Shown here: one piece after another, positions 1-7,401 of the stretch
How the letters are laid out: the number at the start of each line of letters is the position of its first letter
Position numbering within the stretch: position 1 is the first letter of the stretch
Assembly: GCF_001676615.1 (NCBI RefSeq)
Contig: NZ_LYXZ01000056.1
Location: forward strand, 1 to 64,000
Reading direction: 5' to 3'
From: Labrys sp. WJW
GTDB lineage: Bacteria > Pseudomonadota > Alphaproteobacteria > Rhizobiales > Labraceae
Length of the DNA stretch: 64,000 nt
The notes under the pieces: model-generated
Database searches by the model: none
What the model was told of the DNA's origin: nothing
The model's input: the letters and a program-made list of their open reading frames with translations, nothing else
Program-made: the position numbers and the translations under genes

Positions 1-569
1 TTCATGAAGCTCTTCTCGGGGAAGGGCTGCTCATTGGAGCCGAAGGGCATCTGGGCGCGCAGCTTCCAGGACTTGGGCACATGCCATTCCTTCTGCACGG
101 CCTCGTCGACCAGCGGCGCATAATGCTGCAGGCTGGCGCCGACGCCATGCTCGGCCAGGGCCGTCCACACGGCAAACTGGGCCATGCCGCCGGACTGCTC
201 GGACCAGATCGGGAAGTTGTCGGCATAGAGCGGGAATTTATCCTGCAGGCTCTTCACCACGTCCTGGTCTTCGAAGAACAGCACGGTACCGGCGCCGGCG
301 GCGAAGGAATCCATCTTGGCCTCGGTCGAGGCGAAGCTGTCGGCGGGCACGATCTTGCGCAGGATTTCCTTGGTCAGGTGCCAGAACTTGTCGCTCTGCT
401 TGCCGAACAGGATCACGGCGCGCGAACTCTGCGAATTGAAGGAGGAAGGCACATGCTTGATCACGTCCTGGATCAATCTGCTGATCTCTTCCTCGCTCTT
501 GGGCAGCTTCTTGCCCAGGGCATATTGCGTGCGGCGGGTCTTGATATGATCGATAAAGGTCTTGGACAT
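1..569 (-). CDS. Nitroreductase family protein (Frm2/HBN1-like), 3' end outside window
   Basis: FMN-dependent oxidoreductase of the small nitroreductase group. The N-terminus MSKTFIDHIKTRRTQYALGK and the following KSEEEISRLIQDVIKHVPSSFNSQSSR segment are typical of the Frm2-like subfamily, whose Ser/Asn-Ser-Gln-Ser-Ser-Arg stretch lies at the FMN phosphate site. About 189 residues are visible of a family length near 200, so only the extreme C-terminus is missing. The start is the ATG at 569. The gene lies downstream of doxX on the same strand but is separated from it by tandem terminator-like hairpins, so it probably has its own promoter, which would carry the 663-687 box shared with the LysR promoter. 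Family is clear; the physiological substrate is unknown. Confidence 0.85.
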   Translation of the reverse strand, partial: MSKTFIDHIKTRRTQYALGKKLPKSEEEISRLIQDVIKHVPSSFNSQSSRAVILFGKQSDKFWHLTKEILRKIVPADSFASTEAKMDSFAAGAGTVLFFEDQDVVKSLQDKFPLYADNFPIWSEQSGGMAQFAVWTALAEHGVGASLQHYAPLVDEAVQKEWHVPKSWKLRAQMPFGSNEQPFPEKSFM

Positions 570-662
570 GAGGGGTCTTCTCTATCTGTGTGACGTCGAG
601 GAGGGCCGTCGCTTGCGGCACTTTTATCGCAGTCCTCCATGCCTCGAATGTGACGGGATGGA

Positions 663-687
663 AATCTGGATAATTTCGATGGTTAGA
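663..687. promoter_or_regulatory. Operator-like box upstream of nitroreductase, also found before lysR
   Basis: A 25-bp stretch here shares 18 positions with 1504-1528, just upstream of the LysR gene. The common core is TGGATAAT followed by TTAG at fixed spacing. It lies about 95-120 bp upstream of the nitroreductase start. Inference: a binding site for the neighbouring LysR regulator. Confidence 0.5.
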
Positions 688-735
688 TGCGAAAAGGTTG
701 AGATGTCGTAGCGCTTCGGTCGGTTTTGCCAAAAG

Positions 736-798
736 GCCAGACGGATCTTTTCGATCCGTCTGGCAGTTGGCGACGCAAGGCCGGGCTGGCCCGGCCTT
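736..798 (-). terminator. Tandem hairpins downstream of doxX
   Basis: Two perfect inverted repeats follow the doxX stop on the minus strand. The first has 10-bp arms (777-786 and 789-798) and a 2-nt loop. The second has 12-bp arms, GCCAGACGGATC at 736-747 with its complement at 753-764, and is followed on the minus strand by CTTTT. The second is a good Rho-independent terminator. Confidence 0.7.
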
Positions 799-803
799 CC
801 TCC

Positions 804-1214
804 TCAGGCGGTCGCAACGTTTTTCCGGTTGAGAGCGGCGTCGACGCTGAGGCTGCCGGCACCGAAGGCCACCACCTGGAGCAGGCCGCCTGCCATGGCG
901 ATGTTCTTGAAGAAGTGGATGAACTGGTTCTGGTCGCCCAGATTGCTGTGGAAGAATGCGGCGGCGGCGACGGAGAACACCGCCATGGCGAGGGCGACGA
1001 GGCGGGTCTGGTAACCGAGGATCAGCAGGATGCCGCCGACGAGTTCGACCAGGATGGCGATGATGACGCCGAGGTAAGGCAGCGGCAGGCCAGCGGCCGC
1101 AATATAGCCGGCAGTGGCGGCGGGCGCCGTCAACTTGCCGAAGCCGCTGAGAAGAAAGATCGCCGCAATCAGGATGCGGCCGAGCGAGGGGGTATAGCGA
1201 ACGTCTGAGGACAT
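804..1214 (-). CDS. DoxX family membrane protein
   Basis: A 136-residue protein with four hydrophobic segments (roughly residues 10-30, 45-68, 72-92 and 100-122). The N-terminal pattern GRILIAAIFLLSGFGKLTAP and the later GGILLILGYQTRLVALAMA are characteristic of DoxX/DoxD-like inner-membrane proteins. Members often accompany redox enzymes and thiol-stress genes; the biochemical role is not settled. It is preceded on the same strand, 45 bp upstream, by a small ORF (1260-1457) and is probably co-transcribed with it, divergently from the LysR gene. The start is the ATG at 1214 with the SD-like AGAGAAAC before it. Confidence 0.85.
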   Translation of the reverse strand: MSSDVRYTPSLGRILIAAIFLLSGFGKLTAPAATAGYIAAAGLPLPYLGVIIAILVELVGGILLILGYQTRLVALAMAVFSVAAAAFFHSNLGDQNQFIHFFKNIAMAGGLLQVVAFGAGSLSVDAALNRKNVATA

Positions 1215-1259
1215 GACAGTTTCTCTTTTTGTTTGAGGGCGATGAGCGGCTTTGTCCGC

Positions 1260-1457
1260 TCAGGCCTTGATGTCGGTGAAGTGTGCGGTTTCCAGAGCCT
1301 TGGCCAACGCATCCGTGGCACCCGAGGGGGCGAGAGCCACGATATGGATTCTCGGCAGCGGTTGGGCCTGCTCCTTGAGCAGCAGAGCCGCCAAGGCTGG
1401 GTTGGCTTTTCGGCCGAGGATGCGATCGAACAGGGTGGCGATGAACATGGCGAGCAC
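1260..1457 (-). CDS. Small hypothetical protein, doxX leader gene
   Basis: Sixty-five codons from GTG at 1457, or sixty-two from the ATG at 1448. The product begins MLAMFIATLFDRILGRK and is amphipathic with no motif I recognise. It sits between the divergent lysR promoter and doxX, in the same direction as doxX, and would be the first gene of that transcript. The position in the operon and high-GC codon use favour a real gene, but neither start has a strong SD and no family was recognised. Confidence 0.45.
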   Translation of the reverse strand: MLAMFIATLFDRILGRKANPALAALLLKEQAQPLPRIHIVALAPSGATDALAKALETAHFTDIKA

Positions 1458-1503
1458 CTCATCTGAACTTGGCGCTGTTATCTCAGAGATTGATGTTCAA
1501 GAA

Positions 1504-1528
1504 AATATGGATAATATAGACAATTAGG
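1504..1528. promoter_or_regulatory. Second copy of the LysR-associated box
   Basis: Matches the box at 663-687 at 18 of 25 positions (conserved blocks AAT, TGGATAAT and TTAG). It lies 15-40 bp upstream of the lysR ATG and 47-71 bp upstream of the divergent small ORF/doxX unit, within an AT-rich patch. This is where a LysR regulator would bind to control itself and its divergent target. Confidence 0.5.
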
Positions 1529-1543
1529 TTCGAGAAAATTGAT

Positions 1544-2479
1544 ATGTCTGATCCGCGTCCCACGCTTGACCAGCTCCAGGTCTTCCTTGCCATCGTCGAG
1601 GCCGGCAGCTTTGCCGGCGCGGCCCGCCAACTCGGGCGTGCCACCTCCGTCGTCAGCTACACCATCGCCAATCTGGAAGCCCAGCTTGGCCTGGAGCTCT
1701 TCGATCGCCAGTCCACCCGCAAGCCCCAGCTCACCGAAGGGGGTAAGGCCATGCTGGCCGAGGCACGCGTCGTGGCGCGCGGCATCGGCAGCCTGATCGC
1801 CAAGGCCAAGGGGTTGACCTCGGGCCTGGAGGCCGAGGTCACGCTGACGGTCGATGTCATGCTGCCGCCCTGCGCCCTGGTGCGGGTGCTCAACGCCTTC
1901 CAGGCGGAGTTTCCCACGGTGTCATTGCGCCTGCATGTCGAGGCGCTCGGGGCGGTCACCCAGCATGTGCTCGACGGTATTGCCGATCTCGGTGTCGGCG
2001 GTCCGCTCTCGCGGGACATCATCGGCATCGAGCGCCGCGGCATCGGCTCGATCCGCTTGATTCCGGTGGCCTCTCCCTCCCATCCTCTGGCCGGGCTCGG
2101 CAGCGAGGAGGCCGATGTCAGGGCCCAGGAACATGTCCAACTCGTCCTGACCGATCGCTCCAAATTCACCGAAGGTCAGGAATTCGGCGTGGTCAGCTCG
2201 AAGACCTGGCGCATTGCCGATCTCGGCGCCAAGTTCATGCTGCTCCGCTCCGGCATAGGCTGGGGCAGCATGCCGGAGGACATGGTGAATGACGATATCG
2301 CCGCGGGCCGGCTGGTGCGCCTGGCCATGACGGGCTGGGACCGCAATCTCTATCCCCTGCAGAGCATCCGGCGCACGGACACCGCCCTCGGCCCCGCTGC
2401 GAGCTGGCTGCTTGCCAGGCTGAAGGCGGCGCTGGACGAGACCGGCGAGGCACTCGCCGCTGCACGCAGCGCGGCATAG
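1544..2479 (+). CDS. LysR family transcriptional regulator
   Basis: A 311-residue protein of normal LysR length. Residues 6-65 form the winged helix-turn-helix (LDQLQVFLAIVEAGSFAGAA, then SVVSYTIANLEAQLGLELFD). Residues about 90-295 form the periplasmic-binding-like effector domain. It is divergent from doxX and within 1 kb of the nitroreductase gene; a shared DNA box in both promoters suggests it controls both, perhaps in response to an oxidant or electrophile. The ATG at 1544 begins MSDPRPTLDQLQ and has no strong SD (the context AAAATTGAT precedes it). Confidence 0.9.
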   Translation: MSDPRPTLDQLQVFLAIVEAGSFAGAARQLGRATSVVSYTIANLEAQLGLELFDRQSTRKPQLTEGGKAMLAEARVVARGIGSLIAKAKGLTSGLEAEVTLTVDVMLPPCALVRVLNAFQAEFPTVSLRLHVEALGAVTQHVLDGIADLGVGGPLSRDIIGIERRGIGSIRLIPVASPSHPLAGLGSEEADVRAQEHVQLVLTDRSKFTEGQEFGVVSSKTWRIADLGAKFMLLRSGIGWGSMPEDMVNDDIAAGRLVRLAMTGWDRNLYPLQSIRRTDTALGPAASWLLARLKAALDETGEALAAARSAA

Positions 2480-2536
2480 GCGCCGCCAGGAAGCCGGCCG
2501 GGCTTACGGGGCACCAAGAGCGCGGATGAAGGCGGC

Positions 2537-3358
2537 CTATCGCTGTGCCGCACCCTTCATCGGCACGACCGTGACCTTGGTGCCATAGTTGTTCAGCGCG
2601 TCCAGATATTCGGGCTTGATGCCGTCATCGGTGATCAGTTCGTCGATGGCGGAGAGCTCGCAGAAGGTCGAGAAGGACGGTGCCGAGAATTTCGAGCTAT
2701 CGACCACCACGATGGTGCGACGGGATGACTGGATCATCTTGCGCTTGAGCGAAGCGACCTCGAGCGCGGCATCGGTGAGGACATTGCCGCTGACGGCATA
2801 GGCGCCGGTGACGCAGACATCGGCATGCACGGTGTTGAAGAAGCTCTCGCCCGGCTCGCCCCAGAGCGAGCGCCAGCCGCCGGGCCGGATGGTGCCGCCC
2901 GGCATGATCACCCGCCAGCTCGGCACGTCGGAACTGACCTGGGCAATCTCCAGGCTGTTGGTGACAACGGTGAGGGAAAGATCGCGCAGGGCCGCGGCCC
3001 GTACCACTTCCATCACGGTGGAACTCGCCTCGAAGATCACGCTTTCACGATTGTTGATGCGCAAGGCCGCTTCGGCGCCGATGGCAATCTTCTGGGCGCG
3101 CTGCATATGCGCGTTGATCTGGGATTCACGTTCGAACGTTGCCTGCAAGGGCGGCACCAGCAGGGCGCCACCATGGGTGCGCTCGAGATAGCCGCCTTCC
3201 ATCAGATGTTCGAGGTCGCGACGGATGGTCGATTGCGAGCCGCCGATCGAGTCGGCCAGTTCCTGGATGGAGGCCGCCCCGTTGATGCGCAGATGCTCCA
3301 GAATGAGCGCCCGCCTCTTGGCGGGGATGATCTCGACGCGTTTTGTGGGGGCTTCCAT
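2537..3358 (-). CDS. DeoR/GlpR family transcriptional regulator
   Basis: A 273-residue repressor-type protein. An N-terminal HTH (IPAKRRALILEHLRINGAAS, then the recognition region GGSQSTIRRDLEHLMEGGYLERTHGGAL) is followed by a DeoR C-terminal sensor domain with the conserved VVVDSSKF segment. DeoR proteins of this type bind phosphorylated sugars. I chose the ATG at 3358 because AAAGGAGC lies 8-10 nt upstream; the frame is open for 20 more codons without a comparable SD. The gene is downstream of the aldolase-like gene on the same strand but separated by hairpins. Direct TTTCAA repeats 30 bp apart (4698-4703 and 4728-4733) upstream of the aldolase-like gene are candidate operators. Confidence 0.88.
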   Translation of the reverse strand: MEAPTKRVEIIPAKRRALILEHLRINGAASIQELADSIGGSQSTIRRDLEHLMEGGYLERTHGGALLVPPLQATFERESQINAHMQRAQKIAIGAEAALRINNRESVIFEASSTVMEVVRAAALRDLSLTVVTNSLEIAQVSSDVPSWRVIMPGGTIRPGGWRSLWGEPGESFFNTVHADVCVTGAYAVSGNVLTDAALEVASLKRKMIQSSRRTIVVVDSSKFSAPSFSTFCELSAIDELITDDGIKPEYLDALNNYGTKVTVVPMKGAAQR

Positions 3359-3504
3359 ATAAAGCGGGCTCCTTTGGGCGTGTGGATCATCGATACGGCC
3401 TTGGGGCGGATAGACCACCTCGGCGCTGACCGACGATACAGGCCGGACTTAGGCACAATCTTGCAGATTCTGCCATCGAAGCGCGTTGCTTCCCAGATGG
3501 ACAA

Positions 3505-3564
3505 AAGGCGGATCAATGGGATCCGCCTTGCCAGGCCGGCCTGCCAGATCGACTTGGCAGGCCG
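3505..3564 (-). terminator. Tandem hairpins downstream of the aldolase-like gene
   Basis: Read on the minus strand, the stem with arms 3555-3564 and 3537-3546 comes first, then the perfect 10-bp stem AAGGCGGATC (3505-3514) with its complement at 3520-3529, followed by TTTT. The two-hairpin layout resembles that after doxX. Confidence 0.7.
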
Positions 3565-3578
3565 AACGCTGAGGATCG

Positions 3579-4634
3579 TCAGGCGACCTTCTTCAGGGCT
3601 GCCGGCTTGAGCACGTCCTCGGTGATCGCCAGATCGTCCTCAAGGCTGCGCTTGGCCTTGAGGCCGCTCTTGGAGAGTTCGCCATGATAGGCCTTGACGG
3701 CTTCGTCCGGTGCGATGGTGCCGTCGGCGACCTGGCGCATGAGCACCAGCAGCGCAAGCGGATCTTCGGCCAGGTTGATCTTGCGGCCGAACAGGGCGAC
3801 ACGGCCGCCATACTTCTCGGCCTGGTGGAGCAGTTCGAAGGTGTCGCGGGTGGTACCGGCGCCGCCGCCGAGCACGCCGACCACCAGATCGGGATCGAAG
3901 CTCGACAGTTCTTCGAGCGCCTTCGGCCCGTTATAAACGATCTTGAGGAATTCGGGGCGATCCGCCTTGGTCACGCCGGCGAGGCAGCGCAGGATGCTGT
4001 CATTGATGTACTCGCCGATCTGGGCCCGGTCGAGGCCGCAATCCACATTGGGATTGAAGACTTCGAAGAAATACTTGAAATCGTTGTCGGCGGCCTCTTC
4101 GCGGAAGGCGGCGAAGGCGTCGAGCGCCTCATAGTCATGATCGATGTCGTTGAGGAAGGTCACCGAATAGAGGCCGAGGTCGGTCCCTCTCACCGGCGCG
4201 CCGATGGCGGGCTCGTTGGTCCCGTACATGGCGCGCGAGATGTTGGCGGTCCGGAAATGACGGGAGGGATGCTTGGTGTAGGCCTGGTGGCGCACGCCGC
4301 CCCAGCAATCGGTGGTGTCGTTGGCGCGGATGGCGGGCTTGACCGCCGAATTGCGGAAGACGCCGCGCTCATGCAGCAGTTCGAGATTGGAGGCCGACAC
4401 CAGCATGATATCGACGATGTCCTGCTCGACGATGGTCTGGATCTGGTCGATGAATTCGGCGCGCGTGCGCACGCGGCCCTGGCCGCCATCGGCGCTGCGG
4501 GCAAAGCCGGTTGCCGCGAGGCCCGAGCCCATGTCGCCGTCCTTGGCATCGGCGATGATGAAGTCGGAACGCTTGTAGTTGCCCGCTCGGATATTGCGCA
4601 GTTTCTGGTCGAGTCGGGTTTGGGGGTAGGCCAT
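3579..4634 (-). CDS. Aldolase-like TIM-barrel protein of unknown substrate
   Basis: A 351-residue soluble protein beginning MAYPQTRLDQKLRNIRAGNY. Alternating strand/helix stretches such as DFIIADAKDGD, DIVDIMLVSASNLELL, DFKYFFEVFNPNVDCG, EFLKIVYNGPKAL and DLVVGVLGGGAGTTRDTFEL resemble DhnA/LacD-type class I aldolase barrels. The Lys in FLKIVYNGP is a candidate Schiff-base residue and GGGAGTT a candidate phosphate-binding loop; both are inferences. The start ATG at 4634 is preceded by AAGGAGC. It lies next to a DeoR-type sugar-phosphate-sensing regulator, which suggests a role on a phosphorylated sugar. I do not recognise a characterised orthologue. Confidence 0.7.
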   Translation of the reverse strand: MAYPQTRLDQKLRNIRAGNYKRSDFIIADAKDGDMGSGLAATGFARSADGGQGRVRTRAEFIDQIQTIVEQDIVDIMLVSASNLELLHERGVFRNSAVKPAIRANDTTDCWGGVRHQAYTKHPSRHFRTANISRAMYGTNEPAIGAPVRGTDLGLYSVTFLNDIDHDYEALDAFAAFREEAADNDFKYFFEVFNPNVDCGLDRAQIGEYINDSILRCLAGVTKADRPEFLKIVYNGPKALEELSSFDPDLVVGVLGGGAGTTRDTFELLHQAEKYGGRVALFGRKINLAEDPLALLVLMRQVADGTIAPDEAVKAYHGELSKSGLKAKRSLEDDLAITEDVLKPAALKKVA

Positions 4635-4898
4635 CGCACATGCTCCTTGGACTGGCGATGAATGCCGCCGCTTCCTCGCTGCGGCGAGTCGCATTCATTT
4701 CAATGACACTCATATACGATCAAAATCTTTCAAACCAGTGCAAAGTTTTCCGTTCGCGAGGATTGTTGCTCGTATCCGCGGGGCAGCAATCCTTGCGCGG
4801 CGTGATGCAAATTTGCATGGATGAGATTTGCCGTTTGTCGCGTGGCGGGGGAGTGGACGAAGGGCCTGCCAATCGCATCGGCGTAGGGGAGAAATGTC

Positions 4899-5438
4899 GT
4901 GCTGCCGAATTTAGAAACGCAGCGCCTGCTGGTGCGGCCGCGCACCATGGCCGATTTCGAAGCCTGCCTTGCCATGGATCGGGATATCGAGGTTACCAAG
5001 CATATCCCGGGGCCTTGGCATGATCCGGAACAGCACGAGGCCTTCGTCAGGCAGCGCATGCAGGCCGATTACGGACCGGGGCTGGGCTATGGCACCGTCG
5101 TCGACAAGCTTCACTCCGGTCGCTTCCTGGGGTGGATCCTGCTCATTCCCGCTGACGGTACCGGCCCCGAGATCGAAATCGGCTGGCGGCTGGTACGGGA
5201 GGCCTGGGGCAGGGGCTATGCGACCGAAGCGGCGATACCGGTGGTTCGGCACGCTTTTGTTACGCTTAAGGCGGACAGGATCGTGGCCGAGATCGCTCCC
5301 CGCAACGCTGCTTCGTTGCGCGTTGCTCAGAAGCTGGGCCTCACCGATGCCGGCATGCACCATGATCAAGGCGCGATCTGGAGACGCTTCCAGATAACGC
5401 GAAGCGATTTCGCCTCGCTTGAAGCCGCAGGGCGTTGA
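4899..5438 (+). CDS. GNAT family N-acetyltransferase (RimJ/RimL type)
   Basis: A 179-residue acetyl-CoA-dependent transferase. The N-terminal LETQRLLVRPRTMADFEACLAMDRD is typical of the RimJ/RimL group, and residues about 95-130 (EIEIGWRLVREAWGRGYATEAA) form the acetyl-CoA pyrophosphate loop (RGYATEA). The GTG at 4899 is used: AGGGGAG lies just upstream, while the nearby ATG at 4894 is in another frame. It stands alone; the acceptor is unknown. Confidence 0.88.
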   Translation: MLPNLETQRLLVRPRTMADFEACLAMDRDIEVTKHIPGPWHDPEQHEAFVRQRMQADYGPGLGYGTVVDKLHSGRFLGWILLIPADGTGPEIEIGWRLVREAWGRGYATEAAIPVVRHAFVTLKADRIVAEIAPRNAASLRVAQKLGLTDAGMHHDQGAIWRRFQITRSDFASLEAAGR

Positions 5439-5525
5439 GGCGGCCGGTGCCGGTTACGAAACGGAGCCCAGGGTGTGCAACGGCCACCTGTCGGGTTGGC
5501 CGTTGCAGGGGAGAAGGCGGGGCTT

Positions 5526-5628
5526 AGAGCGTTTTCCAGAAAAGTTGATAGACTTTTCGATTTAGAAAACGCGTCAAAACAAAGAGATAGAGAGAAAGTG
5601 CGTTTCGGAGAAATCGCACTTTGCTCTA
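5526..5628. repeat. Dispersed palindromic intergenic element, copy A
   Basis: An AT-richer element bounded by AGAGCGTTTTCC on the left and CACTTTGCTCTA on the right, with an internal GAAAACGCGTCAAAACAAAGAG block. The same skeleton (AGCGTTTT, GACGCGTCGAACCAAAGAG, CGCTTTGCTCT) recurs at 12252-12352. Such elements are common in intergenic regions of rhizobial genomes. Its right end provides the TAG stop of the DUF1269 gene. Confidence 0.6.
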
Positions 5629-6153
5629 GCCGTTGGTCGGAGCGGGCGTTGCCGACAGGGCTTCCTGCAACTTCTGCTCCTGTTCCGGTGACAGCGAGGT
5701 CTTGATCACTCGCCCCTTGAGGCCGTGGAACTCGGCCAGGACCTTTTCGGGCTGGACCTTGCGGACCAGCACGAACAGGGCCGACGAATTGTTGGGAATG
5801 GTCTGGCCGAGCGACTTGATGAAGTCGTCGTCGATGCCATAGTCGGCCAGGGAACCGGAGAGGGCCCCCACGCCCGCACCGACCGCGCCACCGATGGCGA
5901 AACCGGCGAGCGGATTGAGGAAGAGCAGCCCAACCAGGCCGCCCCAGAGTGCACCGGAGAGCAGCCCGGAGCTTGCGCCGATGCCGGTCAGGTTGATGCT
6001 CTGCTTGAGATGAACCTTGCCTTCTCCATTGCGGGTGACCACCACCGCATCCTCGAGGTCGACCAGATATTCCTTCTTGAGTGCGTCCAGCTTGAGCAGA
6101 ACCTTGTCGGCTTCATCGATGGAATCAAAGCCGACGACGATGAGATCGGACAT
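5626..6153 (-). CDS. DUF1269 family glycine-zipper membrane protein
   Basis: A 175-residue protein. The N-terminal ferredoxin-like region (SDLIVVGFDSIDEADKVLLKL) is followed by a Gly/Ala-rich hydrophobic double segment (residues about 60-105, with GLLSGALWGGLVGLLFLNPL and GGAVGAGVGALSG), then a second small alpha/beta region with FVLVRKVQPEKVLAEFHGLKG. This is the DUF1269 architecture; function unknown, often stress-associated. The ATG at 6153 has AGGAGC upstream; a TTG one codon earlier is less likely. The stop codon is supplied by the palindromic repeat at 5526-5628. Confidence 0.85.
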   Translation of the reverse strand: MSDLIVVGFDSIDEADKVLLKLDALKKEYLVDLEDAVVVTRNGEGKVHLKQSINLTGIGASSGLLSGALWGGLVGLLFLNPLAGFAIGGAVGAGVGALSGSLADYGIDDDFIKSLGQTIPNNSSALFVLVRKVQPEKVLAEFHGLKGRVIKTSLSPEQEQKLQEALSATPAPTNG

Positions 6154-6302
6154 CAAAAGCTCCTGTGGTCACCTGTGATGACGCGTATTGGGCGCCGTGA
6201 AAGCTGCTTATCCAGCAAGCTTGTTGAATCCATATGACCATTGCCGGGCCGGATTGTTCCCTTCCTGAACGGGTTGCGGCCCGGATGGCTTGCCTGCCGG
6301 TC

Positions 6303-6734
6303 TCACTGAGGCGGGGCGGCGGCATAGCCGTCGGCGAATTCCGGTGACGGCGGGATGGGCTTGATGACATCGATCAGCACGCCGTTCGGGTCGGCCGTGA
6401 TGAAATGGCGCTGCCCGAAAGCCTCGTCGCGCAAATCCAGCAGGATCGGCAGCCCGGCGCGCTTCAGCCTTGCATATTCGGCATCCACGTCGTCGACCTC
6501 GAAATTGAGCAGGAGGCCGCCGACTTGCCCACCGCGTGCCGGGGCCGGAATGGTATCGTGATCGCCGTCGAGGACAGCGAGATTGACATTCGCGTCCGCC
6601 ATGGACTGCAGATGCACATACCAGTCGGCCTCGAACAGCTTCCGGAAACCGAGATGCTCGACATAGAAGGCCGCGGTGGCGGCGACCTGCCTGGTCATGA
6701 TGACAGGGTAGTAGCTGGCGACCTTCATGGACAT
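6303..6734 (-). CDS. Glyoxalase/VOC family protein
   Basis: A 143-residue VOC-fold protein: two beta-alpha-beta-beta-beta units with [23 protein letters not shown] at the start and [17 protein letters not shown], then [15 protein letters not shown], in the second half, the last typical of bleomycin-resistance/dioxygenase-like members. The substrate is unknown. The start MSMKVASYY at 6734 has GAGGGA upstream. Divergent from the TetR gene, with two operator-like repeats between them, so it is very probably the TetR target. Confidence 0.85.
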   Translation of the reverse strand: MSMKVASYYPVIMTRQVAATAAFYVEHLGFRKLFEADWYVHLQSMADANVNLAVLDGDHDTIPAPARGGQVGGLLLNFEVDDVDAEYARLKRAGLPILLDLRDEAFGQRHFITADPNGVLIDVIKPIPPSPEFADGYAAAPPQ

Positions 6735-6752
6735 TTTGGCATTCCCTCTATA

Positions 6753-6796
6753 AACATACACACTGAATGTTTTCAAGTAACATACAGGCTGCATGT
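6753..6796. promoter_or_regulatory. Two direct repeats of a palindromic TetR operator
   Basis: Two 18-bp copies, 6753-6770 and 6779-6796, follow the pattern AACATACA-nn-CTG-n-ATGT and start 26 bp apart. The second is part of a near-perfect 19-bp palindrome, CATACAGGCTGCATGTATG (6781-6799). They fill the gap between the VOC gene and the TetR gene, and the second abuts the tetR start. Confidence 0.7.
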
Positions 6797-7393
6797 ATGC
6801 AAGAGGAAGGCCGACGTTCCAATCAGGATCGCACGCTGAGAACGAGGGCCGCCCTGATCGCGGCGGCGCGCAGGCTGTTTGTGGAAAAAGGCTATGCCGA
6901 GACCGGAACACCCGAACTGGTGGCGGAAGCCGGCGTGACGCGCGGCGCGCTCTATCATCATTTTGCCGACAAGCAGGCCCTGTTCCGAGCCGTCGTCGAA
7001 GCCGAGAATGCCGCTTTGGCCTCCGAGATCGAAAGGGCGGCTCCCGGAGAGCTTGGCCCTATCGAGGCGCTGGCCGCAGGCGGTGAGGCTTTTCTGGCCG
7101 CGATGTCGCTGCCGGGCCGGACCAGGCTGTTGCTGATCGAGGCACCGGCCGTGCTGGGACGCGAGGTCGTGGATGCCATCGATGCCGATCATGGCGGACG
7201 CACATTGCGTGAAGGCCTTGCAGCCGCCATCGCGGCCGATGCGCTGCGGGTCGTGCCAATCGACGCCGGGGCGCTCTTGCTCTCGGCCGTCTATGAAAGA
7301 GCAGCGCTTTCGATCGCGGCCGGTGGGCTGGCGGGGGAATGGCGGCTGCTTATCCGCGCCGTGCTCGACGGCTTGCGCCAGCGAAACGGTTGA
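6797..7393 (+). CDS. TetR family transcriptional regulator
   Basis: A 198-residue protein from the ATG at 6797 ([10 protein letters not shown]). The HTH occupies residues about 12-58 ([27 protein letters not shown], then [16 protein letters not shown], a textbook TetR recognition helix), and the rest is a helical ligand-binding domain. An upstream in-frame ATG at 6767 would place coding sequence over the operator, so the later start is preferred although it lacks an SD and may be leaderless. It probably represses the divergent VOC gene and its own transcript, which continues into the kinase and enolase-like genes. Confidence 0.88.
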   Translation: MQEEGRRSNQDRTLRTRAALIAAARRLFVEKGYAETGTPELVAEAGVTRGALYHHFADKQALFRAVVEAENAALASEIERAAPGELGPIEALAAGGEAFLAAMSLPGRTRLLLIEAPAVLGREVVDAIDADHGGRTLREGLAAAIAADALRVVPIDAGALLLSAVYERAALSIAAGGLAGEWRLLIRAVLDGLRQRNG

Positions 7394-7401
7394 GAAGCGA
7401 C

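Noticed and set aside
81-593. 170-codon plus-strand ORF opposite the nitroreductase
   Set aside because: Antisense shadow of the nitroreductase gene; no SD and no family resemblance.
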